DNA of 64,000 nucleotides from JAWLBM01 sp041687675. Lineage in GTDB: Bacteria; Pseudomonadota; Alphaproteobacteria; Rhizobiales; Pleomorphomonadaceae. The DNA is taken from NCBI GenBank assembly GCA_041687675.1, contig JAWLBM010000015.1:1-64000 (forward strand). Direction: 5' to 3'. The position numbers were made by a program, and so were the translations under genes. Within the stretch, counting starts at the first letter, position 1, and every line of letters starts with the position of its first letter. A model generated the notes under the pieces. It was not told the origin of the DNA and ran no database searches. It saw nothing but the letters and a program-made list of their open reading frames with translations. Below, one piece after another: positions 46,928-56,168 of the stretch.

Positions 46928-47284
46928 ATGGATTTCCTGGCCGACGAGAACGTCTGGAAGCTGCTTGTCCGTGCGCTCCAGGCCAGGGGTCACGATGTCG
47001 ACCGCCCCGGCGAGGACCATCGCGGCGTCGACGACCACGATGTCCTGGCGCGGGCCTCGGCGGAGAGCAGGATCCTGCTGACCGAGGACAAGGATTTCGG
47101 GCATCTGGTCTTCGGGCTGTCGAGACCGGCGCACGGGGTGGTGATGGTCCACTTCAACCGGTTCCGAACCGCCCCGGAAGACACCGTCCGCGAGATCGTC
47201 GATGCGATCGAGCGGCAGGGCGAGGACCTGGTCGGATCGCTGACGGTCATAGAACCGAACCGGACGCGCCGAAGAAAACTCTGA
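46928..47284 (+). CDS. DUF5615 family PIN-like toxin
   Basis: A 118-residue protein from the ATG at 46928. MDFLADENVWKLLVRALQARGHDV opens with the PIN-like acidic pair (D5/E7), and ILLTEDKDFGHLVF supplies the second Asp cluster, then GVVMVHFNRF. This is the DUF5615 (Mut7-C/PIN-like) family, normally encoded with DUF433. It is a predicted ribonuclease toxin, though activity is not well studied. The gltD start is 50 bp downstream, so the pair sits inside the gltB-gltD unit. Confidence 0.88.
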   Translation: MDFLADENVWKLLVRALQARGHDVDRPGEDHRGVDDHDVLARASAESRILLTEDKDFGHLVFGLSRPAHGVVMVHFNRFRTAPEDTVREIVDAIERQGEDLVGSLTVIEPNRTRRRKL

Positions 47285-47334
47285 TCGACCGGCCGTGCGC
47301 CGCCACGACGACACCAAGACGGACTGAGGACACC

Positions 47335-48768
47335 ATGGGCAAGGTCACAGGCTTTCTCGAGATTGACCGGCAGGACCAGAAGTACCAGCCGGCGTCGGAC
47401 CGCATCCGGCACTTCCGCGAGTTCACGCTGCCGATGTCCGAGCCGGAGGTCGGCCGGCAGGCGGCGCGCTGCATGGACTGCGGCATCCCCTACTGCCATG
47501 GCCCCACGGGCTGCCCGGTGCACAACCAGATCCCGGACTGGAACGACCTCGTCTACTCCGGCGACTGGGAGGAGGCCTCGCGCAACCTCCACTCCACCAA
47601 CAACTTCCCGGAGTTCACCGGCCGCATCTGCCCGGCGCCCTGCGAGGAGGCCTGCACCCTCAACCTCGAGGACGTGCCGGTCGCCATCAAGACCGTCGAG
47701 CAGGCGATCGCCGACAAGGCCTGGGAGATGGGCTGGATCACCCCGCAGGTGCCGCTCGTGCGCACCGGCAAGTCGGTCGCCGTCATCGGCTCCGGCCCCG
47801 CCGGCATGGCCGCGGCGCAGCAACTCGCCCGCGCCGGGCACGACGTCCACCTCTACGAGCGCGAGCCCAGGGCCGGCGGCCTGATGCGCTACGGCATCCC
47901 GGACTTCAAGATGGAGAAGTACGGCATCGACCGGCGCGTCGCGCAGATGACGGCCGAGGGCGTCACCTTCCACTTCGGCGTCGACGTCGGCGTCACCACC
48001 AGCCTCGAGGAACTGGAGGCCAGGCACGACGCGGTGCTGATCGCCGCCGGCGCCGAGACGCCGCGCGACCCCGGCATGCCGGGCCAGGACCTCGCCGGGT
48101 GCCACTACGCGATGCCCTTCCTCGTCCAGCAGAACCGCCGCATCGGCGGCGAGGACGTCTCGGGCGAGGAGCCGATCCTCGCCTCCGGCAAGCACGTGGT
48201 GGTGATCGGCGGCGGCGACACCGCCTCCGACTGCATCGGCACGTCCTTCCGCCAGGGCGCCCTGTCGGTGACCCAGCTCGACATCCGTCCGATGCCGCCG
48301 ATGAGGGAGGACAAGCTCCGGGTGTGGCCCTACTGGCCGACCAAGTTCCGCACCTCCTCCAGCCAGGCGGAGGGCGCCGAGCGCGAGTTCTCGGCGGCGA
48401 CGCTGGAGATCGTCGGCGACAAGCGCGGCCGCGTCAACGGCGTCAAGTGCGCCCGGGTGGACGAGAAGCGGGCGCCGATCCCGGGCACCGAGTTCATCAT
48501 CCGCGCCGACCTCGTGCTGATCGCCATCGGCTTCTCCGGCCCGATGGAGGGCACCTACCTCGCCGGCCCCGGGTCGGACATCGCCCGCGACCGGCGCGGC
48601 AACGTGCTCGCCGACACGGAGAGCTACGCGACGTCGCGGCCGAAGCTGTTCGCCGCCGGCGACGTGCGCCGCGGCCAGAGCCTCGTCGTGTGGGCGATCC
48701 GGGAGGGCCGGCAGGCGGCACGGGCGATCGACGAATTCCTGATGGGGGAGACGCAGCTTCCGAGGTGA
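47335..48768 (+). CDS. gltD: glutamate synthase (NADPH) small subunit
   Basis: A 477-residue flavoprotein. Two 4Fe-4S Cys groups lie at the N-terminus: AARCMDCGIPYCHGPTGCPV and GRICPAPCEEACTLNL. FAD binding is seen in VAVIGSGPAGMAAAQQLARAG and NADPH binding in VVVIGGGDTASDCIGTS; LFAAGDVRRGQSLVVWAIREG closes it. It passes electrons from NADPH to GltB. GAGGACACC precedes the ATG. It is normally directly behind gltB; here 661 bp with a toxin-antitoxin pair intervene. Confidence 0.97.
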   Translation: MGKVTGFLEIDRQDQKYQPASDRIRHFREFTLPMSEPEVGRQAARCMDCGIPYCHGPTGCPVHNQIPDWNDLVYSGDWEEASRNLHSTNNFPEFTGRICPAPCEEACTLNLEDVPVAIKTVEQAIADKAWEMGWITPQVPLVRTGKSVAVIGSGPAGMAAAQQLARAGHDVHLYEREPRAGGLMRYGIPDFKMEKYGIDRRVAQMTAEGVTFHFGVDVGVTTSLEELEARHDAVLIAAGAETPRDPGMPGQDLAGCHYAMPFLVQQNRRIGGEDVSGEEPILASGKHVVVIGGGDTASDCIGTSFRQGALSVTQLDIRPMPPMREDKLRVWPYWPTKFRTSSSQAEGAEREFSAATLEIVGDKRGRVNGVKCARVDEKRAPIPGTEFIIRADLVLIAIGFSGPMEGTYLAGPGSDIARDRRGNVLADTESYATSRPKLFAAGDVRRGQSLVVWAIREGRQAARAIDEFLMGETQLPR

Positions 48769-48822
48769 CCGGCACGCTGGCCCGGGCATCGCGTCCGCCC
48801 CGGCTTCGACTGGCCAGGCGGG

Positions 48823-49959
48823 TCACTCCACGCGGAGGTCGTCCGCCCGGCCCGTCACGGGCTCCAGCGGACGGCCGAGCACGACGAGGCCGTGCAGCGG
48901 CGTGCCGTCCTTGGGGGCCGCCACCGTGGCGGGGCCGGCGAGGTCCTCGTCGAGGCCGACCTCGGGATCGGTCAGCGACATCACCAGGCCGTCGCCGGAG
49001 GTGACCGGCAGGACGAGGCCGGGGCTGCCGCGCTCGATCCAGGACCGGATCTCCTGCTCGACGTAGAAGGCGAGCTTGCGGCTGCCGGACTGGGTGAAGC
49101 CGATGCCGTCGTTGAGCCGCAGCTGCCGCGTCTGGCCGCCGACGTCCGGGCCGGAGGCCGCATAGCCGCCGGTCTCGTCGGCGAATTCGTTCCAGATGTT
49201 GACGTAGGTGACGAAGGCCGACTGCGCCTCCTGCCGGTAGAGATCGTCGAGATAGGCGAAGTCGGTGGTCAGGTCGATGTCCTCCATCGGCACGAGGCCG
49301 ACCACGAACACCGGCACGTTGCGCGAGCGCGCCGCGAGCAGCAGGGCCCGGAAGCGCTCGCGGTAGATCCTCTCCCAGCCCTCGGTCCGGAACGCCGCCT
49401 CCGAGCCGCCCGCCGTGATCGGCCGCATGTCCGCGAGGCCGAGCATCACCACCACCGCGTCGGCAGGGGTGGCGCCGGAGAGGTTCTCCCGAACCCGCGC
49501 CACCCAGTCCACCGGCTCGTCGTCGGCAAGGCCGCTGCCCTCCACGGCCGCCCCGTCGATGCGCACGTCCGGGGTGTCGGCGAAGGCGACGTCGAGGCCG
49601 CGGGTGAGGTTCTCGGCGAGCGCGTCGCCGACGACCAGAATCCGCCGGGCGTCCGGGTTCTTGGGGGCGATCGCCTCCTGCTTGGGCAATTCGATCCGCT
49701 TCGGCGCGGTCTGGTCCGAGCTGCGCGGAGTGGCCGCCGGCTGGCGGGTGTCGCGCGGCACGCGGATCACCTGCGCGGGCGGCTCGGGCTGGGACGGCTG
49801 GCGCCTGAGGCCGAAGAGACGCAGGATGAAGGGCGTGTCGTCGGCTTGCGCCAGGACGATCGGCGGGCGCGCGGGATCCGTGCCCTCAGCCGCAACCGGG
49901 TGCGGGAGGATGGCGAGGGCGACGACGATCGCCGCCGACGTGAGCGCGCAGACGCGCAT
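48823..49959 (-). CDS. DUF459 / SGNH hydrolase-like exported protein
   Basis: A 378-residue protein with a signal peptide (VCALTSAAIVVALAILPHPVAAEG) and a Pro/Arg-rich linker. The domain from about residue 105 (RRILVVGDALAENLTRGLDVAF, then ADAVVVMLGLADMRPI) is the DUF459 form of the SGNH fold. The block I Ser of the canonical GDS motif reads GDAL, so catalysis is doubtful. It may be a periplasmic esterase homologue acting on cell-envelope sugars. It is followed on the opposite side by gltD (convergent). Confidence 0.82.
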   Translation of the reverse strand: MRVCALTSAAIVVALAILPHPVAAEGTDPARPPIVLAQADDTPFILRLFGLRRQPSQPEPPAQVIRVPRDTRQPAATPRSSDQTAPKRIELPKQEAIAPKNPDARRILVVGDALAENLTRGLDVAFADTPDVRIDGAAVEGSGLADDEPVDWVARVRENLSGATPADAVVVMLGLADMRPITAGGSEAAFRTEGWERIYRERFRALLLAARSRNVPVFVVGLVPMEDIDLTTDFAYLDDLYRQEAQSAFVTYVNIWNEFADETGGYAASGPDVGGQTRQLRLNDGIGFTQSGSRKLAFYVEQEIRSWIERGSPGLVLPVTSGDGLVMSLTDPEVGLDEDLAGPATVAAPKDGTPLHGLVVLGRPLEPVTGRADDLRVE

Positions 49960-49989
49960 CGGATCTCCCCGGGTTGGCAGCTGCCTCGG

Positions 49990-51273
49990 TCAGCCGCCCT
50001 GCCGCAGCCGCGCCAGAAGTTCCTGCGAGGGATGGCCGTCGGCGGGCAGCCCGCGCGAGGTCTGGTAGGCGCGGATCGCCGCGAGCGTCCCGGACCCGAT
50101 CTTGCCATCGATCTCGCCGACGTCAAAGCCGAGCGCGGCCAGCCGGCTCTGCAACTCCTTGCGCTCCGCCTCCGCGAACAGCGGCTCGTAGGTCCGCGGC
50201 CAGCGGCCGACGAAGTCACCGCCGCCCTTCAGCCGGTCGGACAGGTGACCGACGCCGAGCGCGTAGGCGTTGGCGTTGTTGTAGCGCTTGATCACGCCGA
50301 AATTGTGCAGCGTCAGGAAGGCGGGGCCGCCGACGCCCGCCGGCAGCCAGAGCTGGCCGCTGTCGCCCGGCCGCGGGAAGGCCGAGCCGTCGGCGCGGAC
50401 CACCCCGAGTTTCTGCCACTCGGCCAGCGACTTGCGCTGCCCCTCGCGGCCGCCGCCGAACCCCTCCGGCAAGCGCACCTCGTAGCCCCAGGTCTGGCCG
50501 GATCGCCAGCCGGCCCGGTTCAGGTAGTGCGCCGTCGAGGCGAGGGCGTCCGGGATCGACGTCCAGATGTTGCGCCGGCCGTCGCCGTCATGGTCGACCG
50601 CATAGGCGAGGTAGGTGGTCGGGATGAACTGGGTGTGGCCCATGGCCCCGGCCCAGGAGCCGGTGATGTAGCGGGCTTCGACGTCGCCGTTCTGCAGGAT
50701 CTTCAGCACCGCGATCAGCTGCTTGCGGCCGTAGTCGGCCCGCCGGCCACCCTTCCATGCGAGGGTCGACAGCGCCCGGACCGCGTTCTTCACCACCTTC
50801 GGGTTGCCGAGCACCTGGCCGTAGGTGCTCTCCATCCCCCAGATCGCCACCACGACCTCGCGCTCGACGCCGTAGCGCGCCTCGATGCCGTCGAGCAGGG
50901 GCCGATAGGCCGAGAGCATCCGCCGGCCGTCGGCGATCCGGGTGTCCGAGACGGCGCCGTCGAGGTACTCCCAGATCTCCTTGGTGAACTCCGGCTGGGC
51001 GTTGGCCCGCTCAATGACGTCCGGATCGGGGCCGATCCCGGCGAAGGCGGCGTCGAACACGCGCCGGGACACGCCGGCGCGCTCGGCCTCGGGGCGCAGG
51101 CTCTCCACGAAGGCGGTGAACTCGGGCGGGATCGGCCCGTCGGCGCGCGGCGGCTCGCCGTAGTCCCCGACGTCGAGGCCGGTCGTCGATCCCATGGAGA
51201 TGCAGCCGGCAAGGACGACGGCAAGCGCCGCGGCGGCGAGTTTGGGGGCGAGGCGTCGAAGGCGCGGTGTCAT
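49990..51273 (-). CDS. lytic murein transglycosylase (MltB-like lipoprotein)
   Basis: From the ATG at 51273 the product is 427 residues. The signal peptide ends in a lipobox LAGC (Cys about 23), so it is a lipoprotein. VVVAIWGMESTYGQVLG holds the catalytic Glu of the family 3 (MltB) lytic transglycosylases, and SWAGAMGHTQFIPTTYLAYAVDHDGDGRRNIW is the substrate groove. A C-terminal peptidoglycan-binding domain follows (LQSRLAALGFDVGEIDGKIGSGTLAAIRAYQ). It cuts murein glycan strands to anhydro-muropeptides. It lies 30 bp before the DUF459 gene on the same strand. Confidence 0.93.
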   Translation of the reverse strand: MTPRLRRLAPKLAAAALAVVLAGCISMGSTTGLDVGDYGEPPRADGPIPPEFTAFVESLRPEAERAGVSRRVFDAAFAGIGPDPDVIERANAQPEFTKEIWEYLDGAVSDTRIADGRRMLSAYRPLLDGIEARYGVEREVVVAIWGMESTYGQVLGNPKVVKNAVRALSTLAWKGGRRADYGRKQLIAVLKILQNGDVEARYITGSWAGAMGHTQFIPTTYLAYAVDHDGDGRRNIWTSIPDALASTAHYLNRAGWRSGQTWGYEVRLPEGFGGGREGQRKSLAEWQKLGVVRADGSAFPRPGDSGQLWLPAGVGGPAFLTLHNFGVIKRYNNANAYALGVGHLSDRLKGGGDFVGRWPRTYEPLFAEAERKELQSRLAALGFDVGEIDGKIGSGTLAAIRAYQTSRGLPADGHPSQELLARLRQGG

Positions 51274-51513
51274 GGTGTCCCGATGTGCGTGGCGACGGTC
51301 GGGCGGCCGCGGCCGGAAGGTTGCCCAACTTCGACCCGAGTGAAGCCCGACAGGGTTAAAAGGTCGTGAAGGACGTCTGCGACCGGCCCCGGCCGCCGGG
51401 ACGCATCCGCTTTCCAGCAAGCCCGCCATTTGGTACGCAAGGCGGCCATCAAAAGGTCCCAGCTATCCGCGAACCATCTCGGCGGTCCATCCGATCCCCA
51501 GCCGGAGTATTCG

Positions 51514-52392
51514 ATGCCATCCCCGATCCGCAAAGCCGTCTTCCCTGTCGCCGGCCTCGGCACCCGGTTCCTGCCGGCCACCAAGGCCGTGCCGAAGGAG
51601 ATGATGACCATCGTCGACCGGCCGGCCCTCCAGTATGTGGTGGACGAGGCGAGGGCCGCCGGCATCGAGCACATCGTGTTCGTGACCGGCCGCGGCAAGG
51701 GCGTGATCGAGGATCATTTCGACGTCGCCTACGAACTGGAGCAGACGCTGGAGGCGCGCTCCAAGACCGAGGCGCTGGAGTCGCTGAAGCGGGACCTGCC
51801 CGAGGCCGGGTCCGTCAGCTTCACCCGCCAGCAGTCGCCGCTCGGGCTCGGCCACGCGGTCTGGTGCGCCCGCGACATCATCGGCCGCGAGCCCTTCGCG
51901 GTGCTGCTGCCGGACATGCTGATGAAGCACGACGTGCCCTGCCTGAAGAGCATGGTCGAAGCCTACGGCCGCACCGGCGGCAACATCGTCAGCCTCGAGG
52001 CCTGCGAGCCGTCGCAGACCGCCCACTACGGCATCGTCTCGCTCGGCGAGACCCTCACGGACGACCTCTTCGAGGTGACCGGCATGGTGGAGAAGCCGAA
52101 GCCGGCGGATGCGCCGTCCAACCTCTTCATCTCGGGCCGCTACATCCTGCAGCCGGAGATCTTCGACTTCCTGGAGGACCAGGAGAAGGGCGCCGGCGGC
52201 GAGATCCAGCTGACCGACTCCATGCTGCGGCTCCTCGACACCCACAAGTTCTACGGCTTCCAGTTCCGCGGCACGACCTTCGACACCGGCTCGAAACTCG
52301 GATTCCTGCAGGCGAACGTCGCCTATGCGCTCGAGCGCACCGACATCCACCCGGACATCCGCAGCGAGCTCGCGGCCGTCCTGAAACGCTGA
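51514..52392 (+). CDS. galU: UTP--glucose-1-phosphate uridylyltransferase
   Basis: A 292-residue nucleotidyltransferase from the ATG at 51514, preceded by CCGGAG. KAVFPVAGLGTRFLPATKAVPKEMM binds UTP; VFVTGRGKGVIEDHFD, QQSPLGLGHAVWCAR, VLLPDMLMKHD and MVEKPKPADAPSNLFISGRYIL are family motifs. It makes UDP-glucose for exopolysaccharide and lipopolysaccharide synthesis. The gene converges with the barrel protein gene, 10 bp apart. Confidence 0.96.
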   Translation: MPSPIRKAVFPVAGLGTRFLPATKAVPKEMMTIVDRPALQYVVDEARAAGIEHIVFVTGRGKGVIEDHFDVAYELEQTLEARSKTEALESLKRDLPEAGSVSFTRQQSPLGLGHAVWCARDIIGREPFAVLLPDMLMKHDVPCLKSMVEAYGRTGGNIVSLEACEPSQTAHYGIVSLGETLTDDLFEVTGMVEKPKPADAPSNLFISGRYILQPEIFDFLEDQEKGAGGEIQLTDSMLRLLDTHKFYGFQFRGTTFDTGSKLGFLQANVAYALERTDIHPDIRSELAAVLKR

Positions 52393-52402
52393 GCCTCTCG
52401 CC

Positions 52403-53812
52403 TCAGCGGCTGATGGTCAGCCCGGCGCCGACGACGGTCTCCTCGTCGTCCACGGTGCCGGGGCCGGACCGGTCGGTGATCGTGTGCCCGGCCTCCAGCG
52501 TGAGCTCCAGCACCGGAGAGAGCCGCCAGCCGGCCCCGGCCCTGACCCCGAGGACGAGTTCCTCGAGGTCCACCCCGACATAGTCCCTGACGCTGATCCC
52601 GCCGCCGGCGGAGACGGTGAGGTTCGGCTGCAGCGCATAGCTCGCCGAGACATCGAGCGCGCGGGTGACCGAGCCGGAGGCGCCGGCGATCGACGTCGGC
52701 TCCAGGCTCGTCGCGGCGACGAGGTCGATGCGCAGAAGCGGCGCCGGGGTCCAGCCGAGCGCCGCCTCGAACACCGCCGCGCTGACCGTCTCCAGCCGCT
52801 CGTCGTCGAGGTGCTCGACCGCCCAGCCGGCGGCGACCTCGCCGGAGACGAGGCCGGCATCGACGCCGAAGCCTCCCTTCAGTTCGCCGCCGAGCCCGCG
52901 CCGCCGGAAGCCGGCGCCGTCCGCCGCCTCGTCGGGAAGCCGGGCGAAGGCCCCCGCCTCCACGAAGGGCTGCAGCATCGCGCCGCTGTCGAGCGTCAGC
53001 CGCAAGGCGCCGGAGACGAGGGTGTCGTCCCGGTCGGAGGCGTCGGAATAGAGCGTGCGCTCCACTGCCGCGGAGGCGTCGAGGCCGATCAGCCCGGCCC
53101 GGCGCCGGTAGTCCAGCGCGACGGCGAGGGTGTGCACGTCCGACCGCGATCCGGAGGCGACGACCTCGGTCGAATCTGCGTCCTCCCGGCCGAACGCCCA
53201 GGCGAGCCGGCCGGCGAGGCTGTCGACCTCGGTGAAATCCAGCCGACCGTCGAGCGCAGCCTCCAGCGACGGGTCCGCGGTCTCTCCGTCGACGGGCGTG
53301 TCCCGGCTGCCGCGCAGGGTGAACCCCGCGGCGTGGCGCTCCCACTCGGAGGCGACCGCCAGGCGGCCGGCGGCGAGGATCGAGGCGCCGTCGGTGGAGG
53401 AGGCCTCGACGCCGGTCGACACCGAGGCGTCGAGGCGGAATCCGCCGGCGCGGATGCCGGCCGGCTCGAAAGCCGCCCGGTCCGCCTCCTCCCGGTCCGG
53501 CGCGGGCGGCGGTGCGACCTGGACCGGCGCCGCCCTCGCCTGCGCCGGGGACGCCGGGCGCGCCGAGACGCCGACGGCGAGGGCGGGACCGAGGGTCGGC
53601 CGCAGCGCCAGCGGTTCGGCCGGATCGGCAACGGCGGGAGGAGCCGCGACGGCCAGCGGGTCCGGTGCATTGGCCGGCGCCAGCGGGTCCGAGGGGTCGA
53701 ACACCACCGCGCCCCCGAGCACCGGCGGCAGCGCTTCCTGCGCATGAAGGCCGGTCGCGGGCGCCGACGTCACGACGGCGATCGTCAGCAGGATCGGCAG
53801 GCCGCGGTTCAT
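52403..53812 (-). CDS. outer membrane beta-barrel protein
   Basis: A 469-residue protein from the ATG at 53812, after CGGAGGCG. The signal peptide is MNRGLPILLTIAVVTSAPATG. A Pro/Ala-rich spacer (about residues 25-120) leads to a domain of many short alternating strands ending in VVGAGLTISR, with terminal aromatic/aliphatic beta-signal features. It resembles the outer-membrane beta-barrel (BBP2/DUF) proteins seen next to galU in related genomes. Whether it is involved in polysaccharide export is not known. Confidence 0.8.
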   Translation of the reverse strand: MNRGLPILLTIAVVTSAPATGLHAQEALPPVLGGAVVFDPSDPLAPANAPDPLAVAAPPAVADPAEPLALRPTLGPALAVGVSARPASPAQARAAPVQVAPPPAPDREEADRAAFEPAGIRAGGFRLDASVSTGVEASSTDGASILAAGRLAVASEWERHAAGFTLRGSRDTPVDGETADPSLEAALDGRLDFTEVDSLAGRLAWAFGREDADSTEVVASGSRSDVHTLAVALDYRRRAGLIGLDASAAVERTLYSDASDRDDTLVSGALRLTLDSGAMLQPFVEAGAFARLPDEAADGAGFRRRGLGGELKGGFGVDAGLVSGEVAAGWAVEHLDDERLETVSAAVFEAALGWTPAPLLRIDLVAATSLEPTSIAGASGSVTRALDVSASYALQPNLTVSAGGGISVRDYVGVDLEELVLGVRAGAGWRLSPVLELTLEAGHTITDRSGPGTVDDEETVVGAGLTISR

Positions 53813-53929
53813 CGCCTCCGGGACATCCCCAGCAATCGGTTGCGCGCCGGCGCGGGCCGGAGCGGGGCCGCGGACGGATGCGACCTTACCGATTGGTAAA
53901 CGGCGATGGTTAACGGACGGCAAACACCG

Positions 53930-54379
53930 TCAGGAGGGCTCCACCAGCAGCCGGCCGTCGCGCAGGCCGACGATCGTCACCTGCGAGCCCGCCGGCAGCG
54001 CCGGCCCGGAGACGCGCCAGAGCGTGTCGTCGAGGCGGATGTGGCCGGAGCCGTCGACGATCGCCGTTTCCAGCGTGGCGCGACGGCCGACCTGGCGGGC
54101 GAGGCGGTCGTTGAGCTGCAGTTCGCTGTCGGGCTTCGCCCGGCCGTAGAGACGCCGGCCGACGAAAACGGTGACGGCGGCGACGGCGATGAAGATCAGC
54201 ATCTCCACCTGCCAGCCGACGTCCACCATCAGCGCGACCGTGCCGGTGACGATCGCCGCGACGGCGAACCAGAGGAAGAAGGTGCCCGGGACGACGAGCT
54301 CGAGGCCCGCCAGCAGCAGCCCGAAGACCCACCAGGTCCACGGCCCCAGGAACTCGACCACCTGCCCGAAGATTCCCAT
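53930..54379 (-). CDS. NfeD family protein
   Basis: A 149-residue protein from the ATG at 54379. Two to three hydrophobic helices (TWWVFGLLLAGLELVVPGTFFLWFAVAAIVTG, EMLIFIAVAAVTVFVG) precede a small OB-fold domain (TLETAIVDGSGHIRLDDTLWRVSGPALPAGSQVTIVGLRDGRLLVEP). This is the short NfeD1b type that pairs with SPFH proteins, as here with the gene at 54402-55424. It is thought to help organise membrane microdomains. Confidence 0.9.
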   Translation of the reverse strand: MGIFGQVVEFLGPWTWWVFGLLLAGLELVVPGTFFLWFAVAAIVTGTVALMVDVGWQVEMLIFIAVAAVTVFVGRRLYGRAKPDSELQLNDRLARQVGRRATLETAIVDGSGHIRLDDTLWRVSGPALPAGSQVTIVGLRDGRLLVEPS

Positions 54380-54401
54380 CGCGCGCCCTCCCCCCGGCCG
54401 G

Positions 54402-55424
54402 TCAGGCGAGATCGCCGCGGGCGCCGGAGAGCGGCGTCCCCGACGTCGGCACCTGGCCGGGCGCCCGGCGGCGCGGCCCGGGCCCGCCGCCCGGCCCGTC
54501 CTCGGCGAAGGCGGCCCTGGCAAGCTCGGCGATGCCGCCGAGCGAGCCGAGCAGGGCCGTCGCCTCCATCGGCAGCATCAGGATCTTCTGGTTGGGCGAG
54601 GTGGCGAACTGGGCGAGCGCCGCCGTATACTTGTCGGCGATGAAGTAGTTGAGCGCCTGCACGTCGCCGCGGCCGACCGCCTCCGAGACCAGCGAGGTCG
54701 CCTTGGCCTCGGCCTCGGCCAGGCGCTCGCGCGCCTCGGCGTCCCGGAAGGCGGCCTCGCGCCGGCCCTCGGCCTGGAGCACCTGCGCCTGCTTCTCGCC
54801 CTCGGCCTTGAGGATCGCCGACTGGCGCAGGCCCTCGGCCTCGAGGATCTGGGCGCGTTTCTCGCGCTCGGCCTTCATCTGCCGGGCCATCGATTCGACG
54901 AGGTCGGTCGGCGGGGAGATGTCCTTGATCTCGACGCGGGTGATCTTCACGCCCCAGGACTCCGTCGCCGCGTCCACCACGTGCATGAGGCGAGCGTTGA
55001 TCTCGTCGCGCGAGGAGAGCAGGTTGTCGAGGTCCATCGAGCCCATCACCGTGCGGATGTTGGTCATGGTGATGTTGAGGATCGCGTTCTCCAGCCCGCT
55101 CACCTCGTAGGCGGCGCGAGCGGCGTCCAGCACCTGGTAGAAGGCGACGCCGTCGACGGTGCAGGTGGCGTTGTCGCGGGTGATGATCTCCTGGCTCGGG
55201 ACGTCGAGCACCTGCTCCATCATGTTGATCTTGGCGCCGACCCTGTCGATGAACGGGGCGATGATGTTGATGCCGGGGCCCAGCGTCTTGGTGTAGCGGC
55301 GGAACCGCTCGATCGTCCAGTTGTAGCCCTGCGGCACCTGCTTGACGCTGCCGCCGAGGACGATAACGACCAGGACGACCAGGACGATGATGACGATATC
55401 AAACCCGCCGAACTGCCAGTCCAT
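54402..55424 (-). CDS. SPFH/Band 7 (stomatin-like, QmcA-type) protein
   Basis: A 340-residue protein from the ATG at 55424, after GAGGGGGGCGG. An N-terminal anchor (IVIIVLVVLVVIVLGG) is followed by QGYNWTIERFRRYTKTLGPGINIIAPFIDRVG and QEIITRDNATCTVDGVAFYQVLDAARAAYEV, the SPFH domain, then a long Ala/Glu coiled coil (REKRAQILEAEGLRQSAILKAEGEKQAQVLQAEGRREA). It forms membrane-bound oligomers. The NfeD gene lies 22 bp downstream. Confidence 0.92.
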   Translation of the reverse strand: MDWQFGGFDIVIIVLVVLVVIVLGGSVKQVPQGYNWTIERFRRYTKTLGPGINIIAPFIDRVGAKINMMEQVLDVPSQEIITRDNATCTVDGVAFYQVLDAARAAYEVSGLENAILNITMTNIRTVMGSMDLDNLLSSRDEINARLMHVVDAATESWGVKITRVEIKDISPPTDLVESMARQMKAEREKRAQILEAEGLRQSAILKAEGEKQAQVLQAEGRREAAFRDAEARERLAEAEAKATSLVSEAVGRGDVQALNYFIADKYTAALAQFATSPNQKILMLPMEATALLGSLGGIAELARAAFAEDGPGGGPGPRRRAPGQVPTSGTPLSGARGDLA

Positions 55425-55524
55425 ATCCGCCCCCCTCGATAAAACCCGCAGCAAGGGTGTACCCGCGCAGCCGATTCTGTGCAATCGCAAGCGGCAGCTC
55501 GCGCGGGGGATGGTGAAGGCTTCG

Positions 55525-56061
55525 TCAGGCGGCCAGCACCGCCGGTTCCGGAGCCACCACCGGGGCCAGCCGTCCGGTCGGGCGGATGACGCCCTCGGCG
55601 CCGCCGAGCGCGCCCGGCACGAGGTCGAGGCCGAGCAGGCGCTGGCGCTCGAACGGGCCGGGCATGGAGAGCCCGGTGGCCGCGGCGGCGGCGAAGCCGA
55701 AGCGCTCGTAGTAGGCCGGATCGCCGACCAGGAGGACGGCGCCGTGCCCGCGCTCGGCGGCCCGCGCGAGGGCGAGCCGCATCAAGGCGGCGCCCACGCC
55801 GGAGCCGCGGCAGGCGCCGTCGACGGCCAGCGGGCCGAGCAGCAGCACCGGCCGGTCCCGGCCGGCCGTCACATGCCAGAGGCGGACCGTGCCGACCAGC
55901 CGGTCGCCGTCGCGGGCGACGAGCGACAGGCGCTCGGCCGGCAACCGTCCGGCGCGGATGCGCTCGGAGGACTTCCTGAAGCGCTCGGGCCCGAAGGACC
56001 GGTCGAGCAGGACCTCCCGTGCCGCCTCGTCGGACGGCATCTCGTCGGCGTAGACGATCAT
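55525..56061 (-). CDS. GNAT family N-acetyltransferase (YhbS-like)
   Basis: A 178-residue acetyltransferase from the ATG at 56061, after GGGAAGGGG. LLGPLAVDGACRGSGVGAALMRLALARAAERGHGAVLLVGDPAYYERFGF has the acetyl-CoA loop (R-G-S-G-V-G-A) and the closing motif B. This is the small-molecule or YhbS branch. The substrate is unknown. It is the gene after ornithine decarboxylase on the same strand; an acyl acceptor such as a polyamine is conceivable but unproven. Confidence 0.88.
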   Translation of the reverse strand: MIVYADEMPSDEAAREVLLDRSFGPERFRKSSERIRAGRLPAERLSLVARDGDRLVGTVRLWHVTAGRDRPVLLLGPLAVDGACRGSGVGAALMRLALARAAERGHGAVLLVGDPAYYERFGFAAAAATGLSMPGPFERQRLLGLDLVPGALGGAEGVIRPTGRLAPVVAPEPAVLAA

Positions 56062-56137
56062 GGCGAACCCCTTCCCCGCGCGAGCGGACGCATCCGGCGC
56101 CGGCGCGGAAACCCCTGAGAAGACGGAGGATGGAGGA

Positions 56138-56162
56138 CCGGGGCGCAGGTCTCGCGCCCCGG
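56138..56162 (-). terminator. hairpin after the ornithine decarboxylase gene
   Basis: CCGGGGCGC (56138-56146) and GCGCCCCGG (56154-56162) form a perfect 9-bp stem 7 bp after the decarboxylase stop. On the minus strand TCCTCC rather than a T run follows, so termination may be partial and allow read-through into the GNAT gene. Confidence 0.5.
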
Positions 56163-56168
56163 CAAGGG

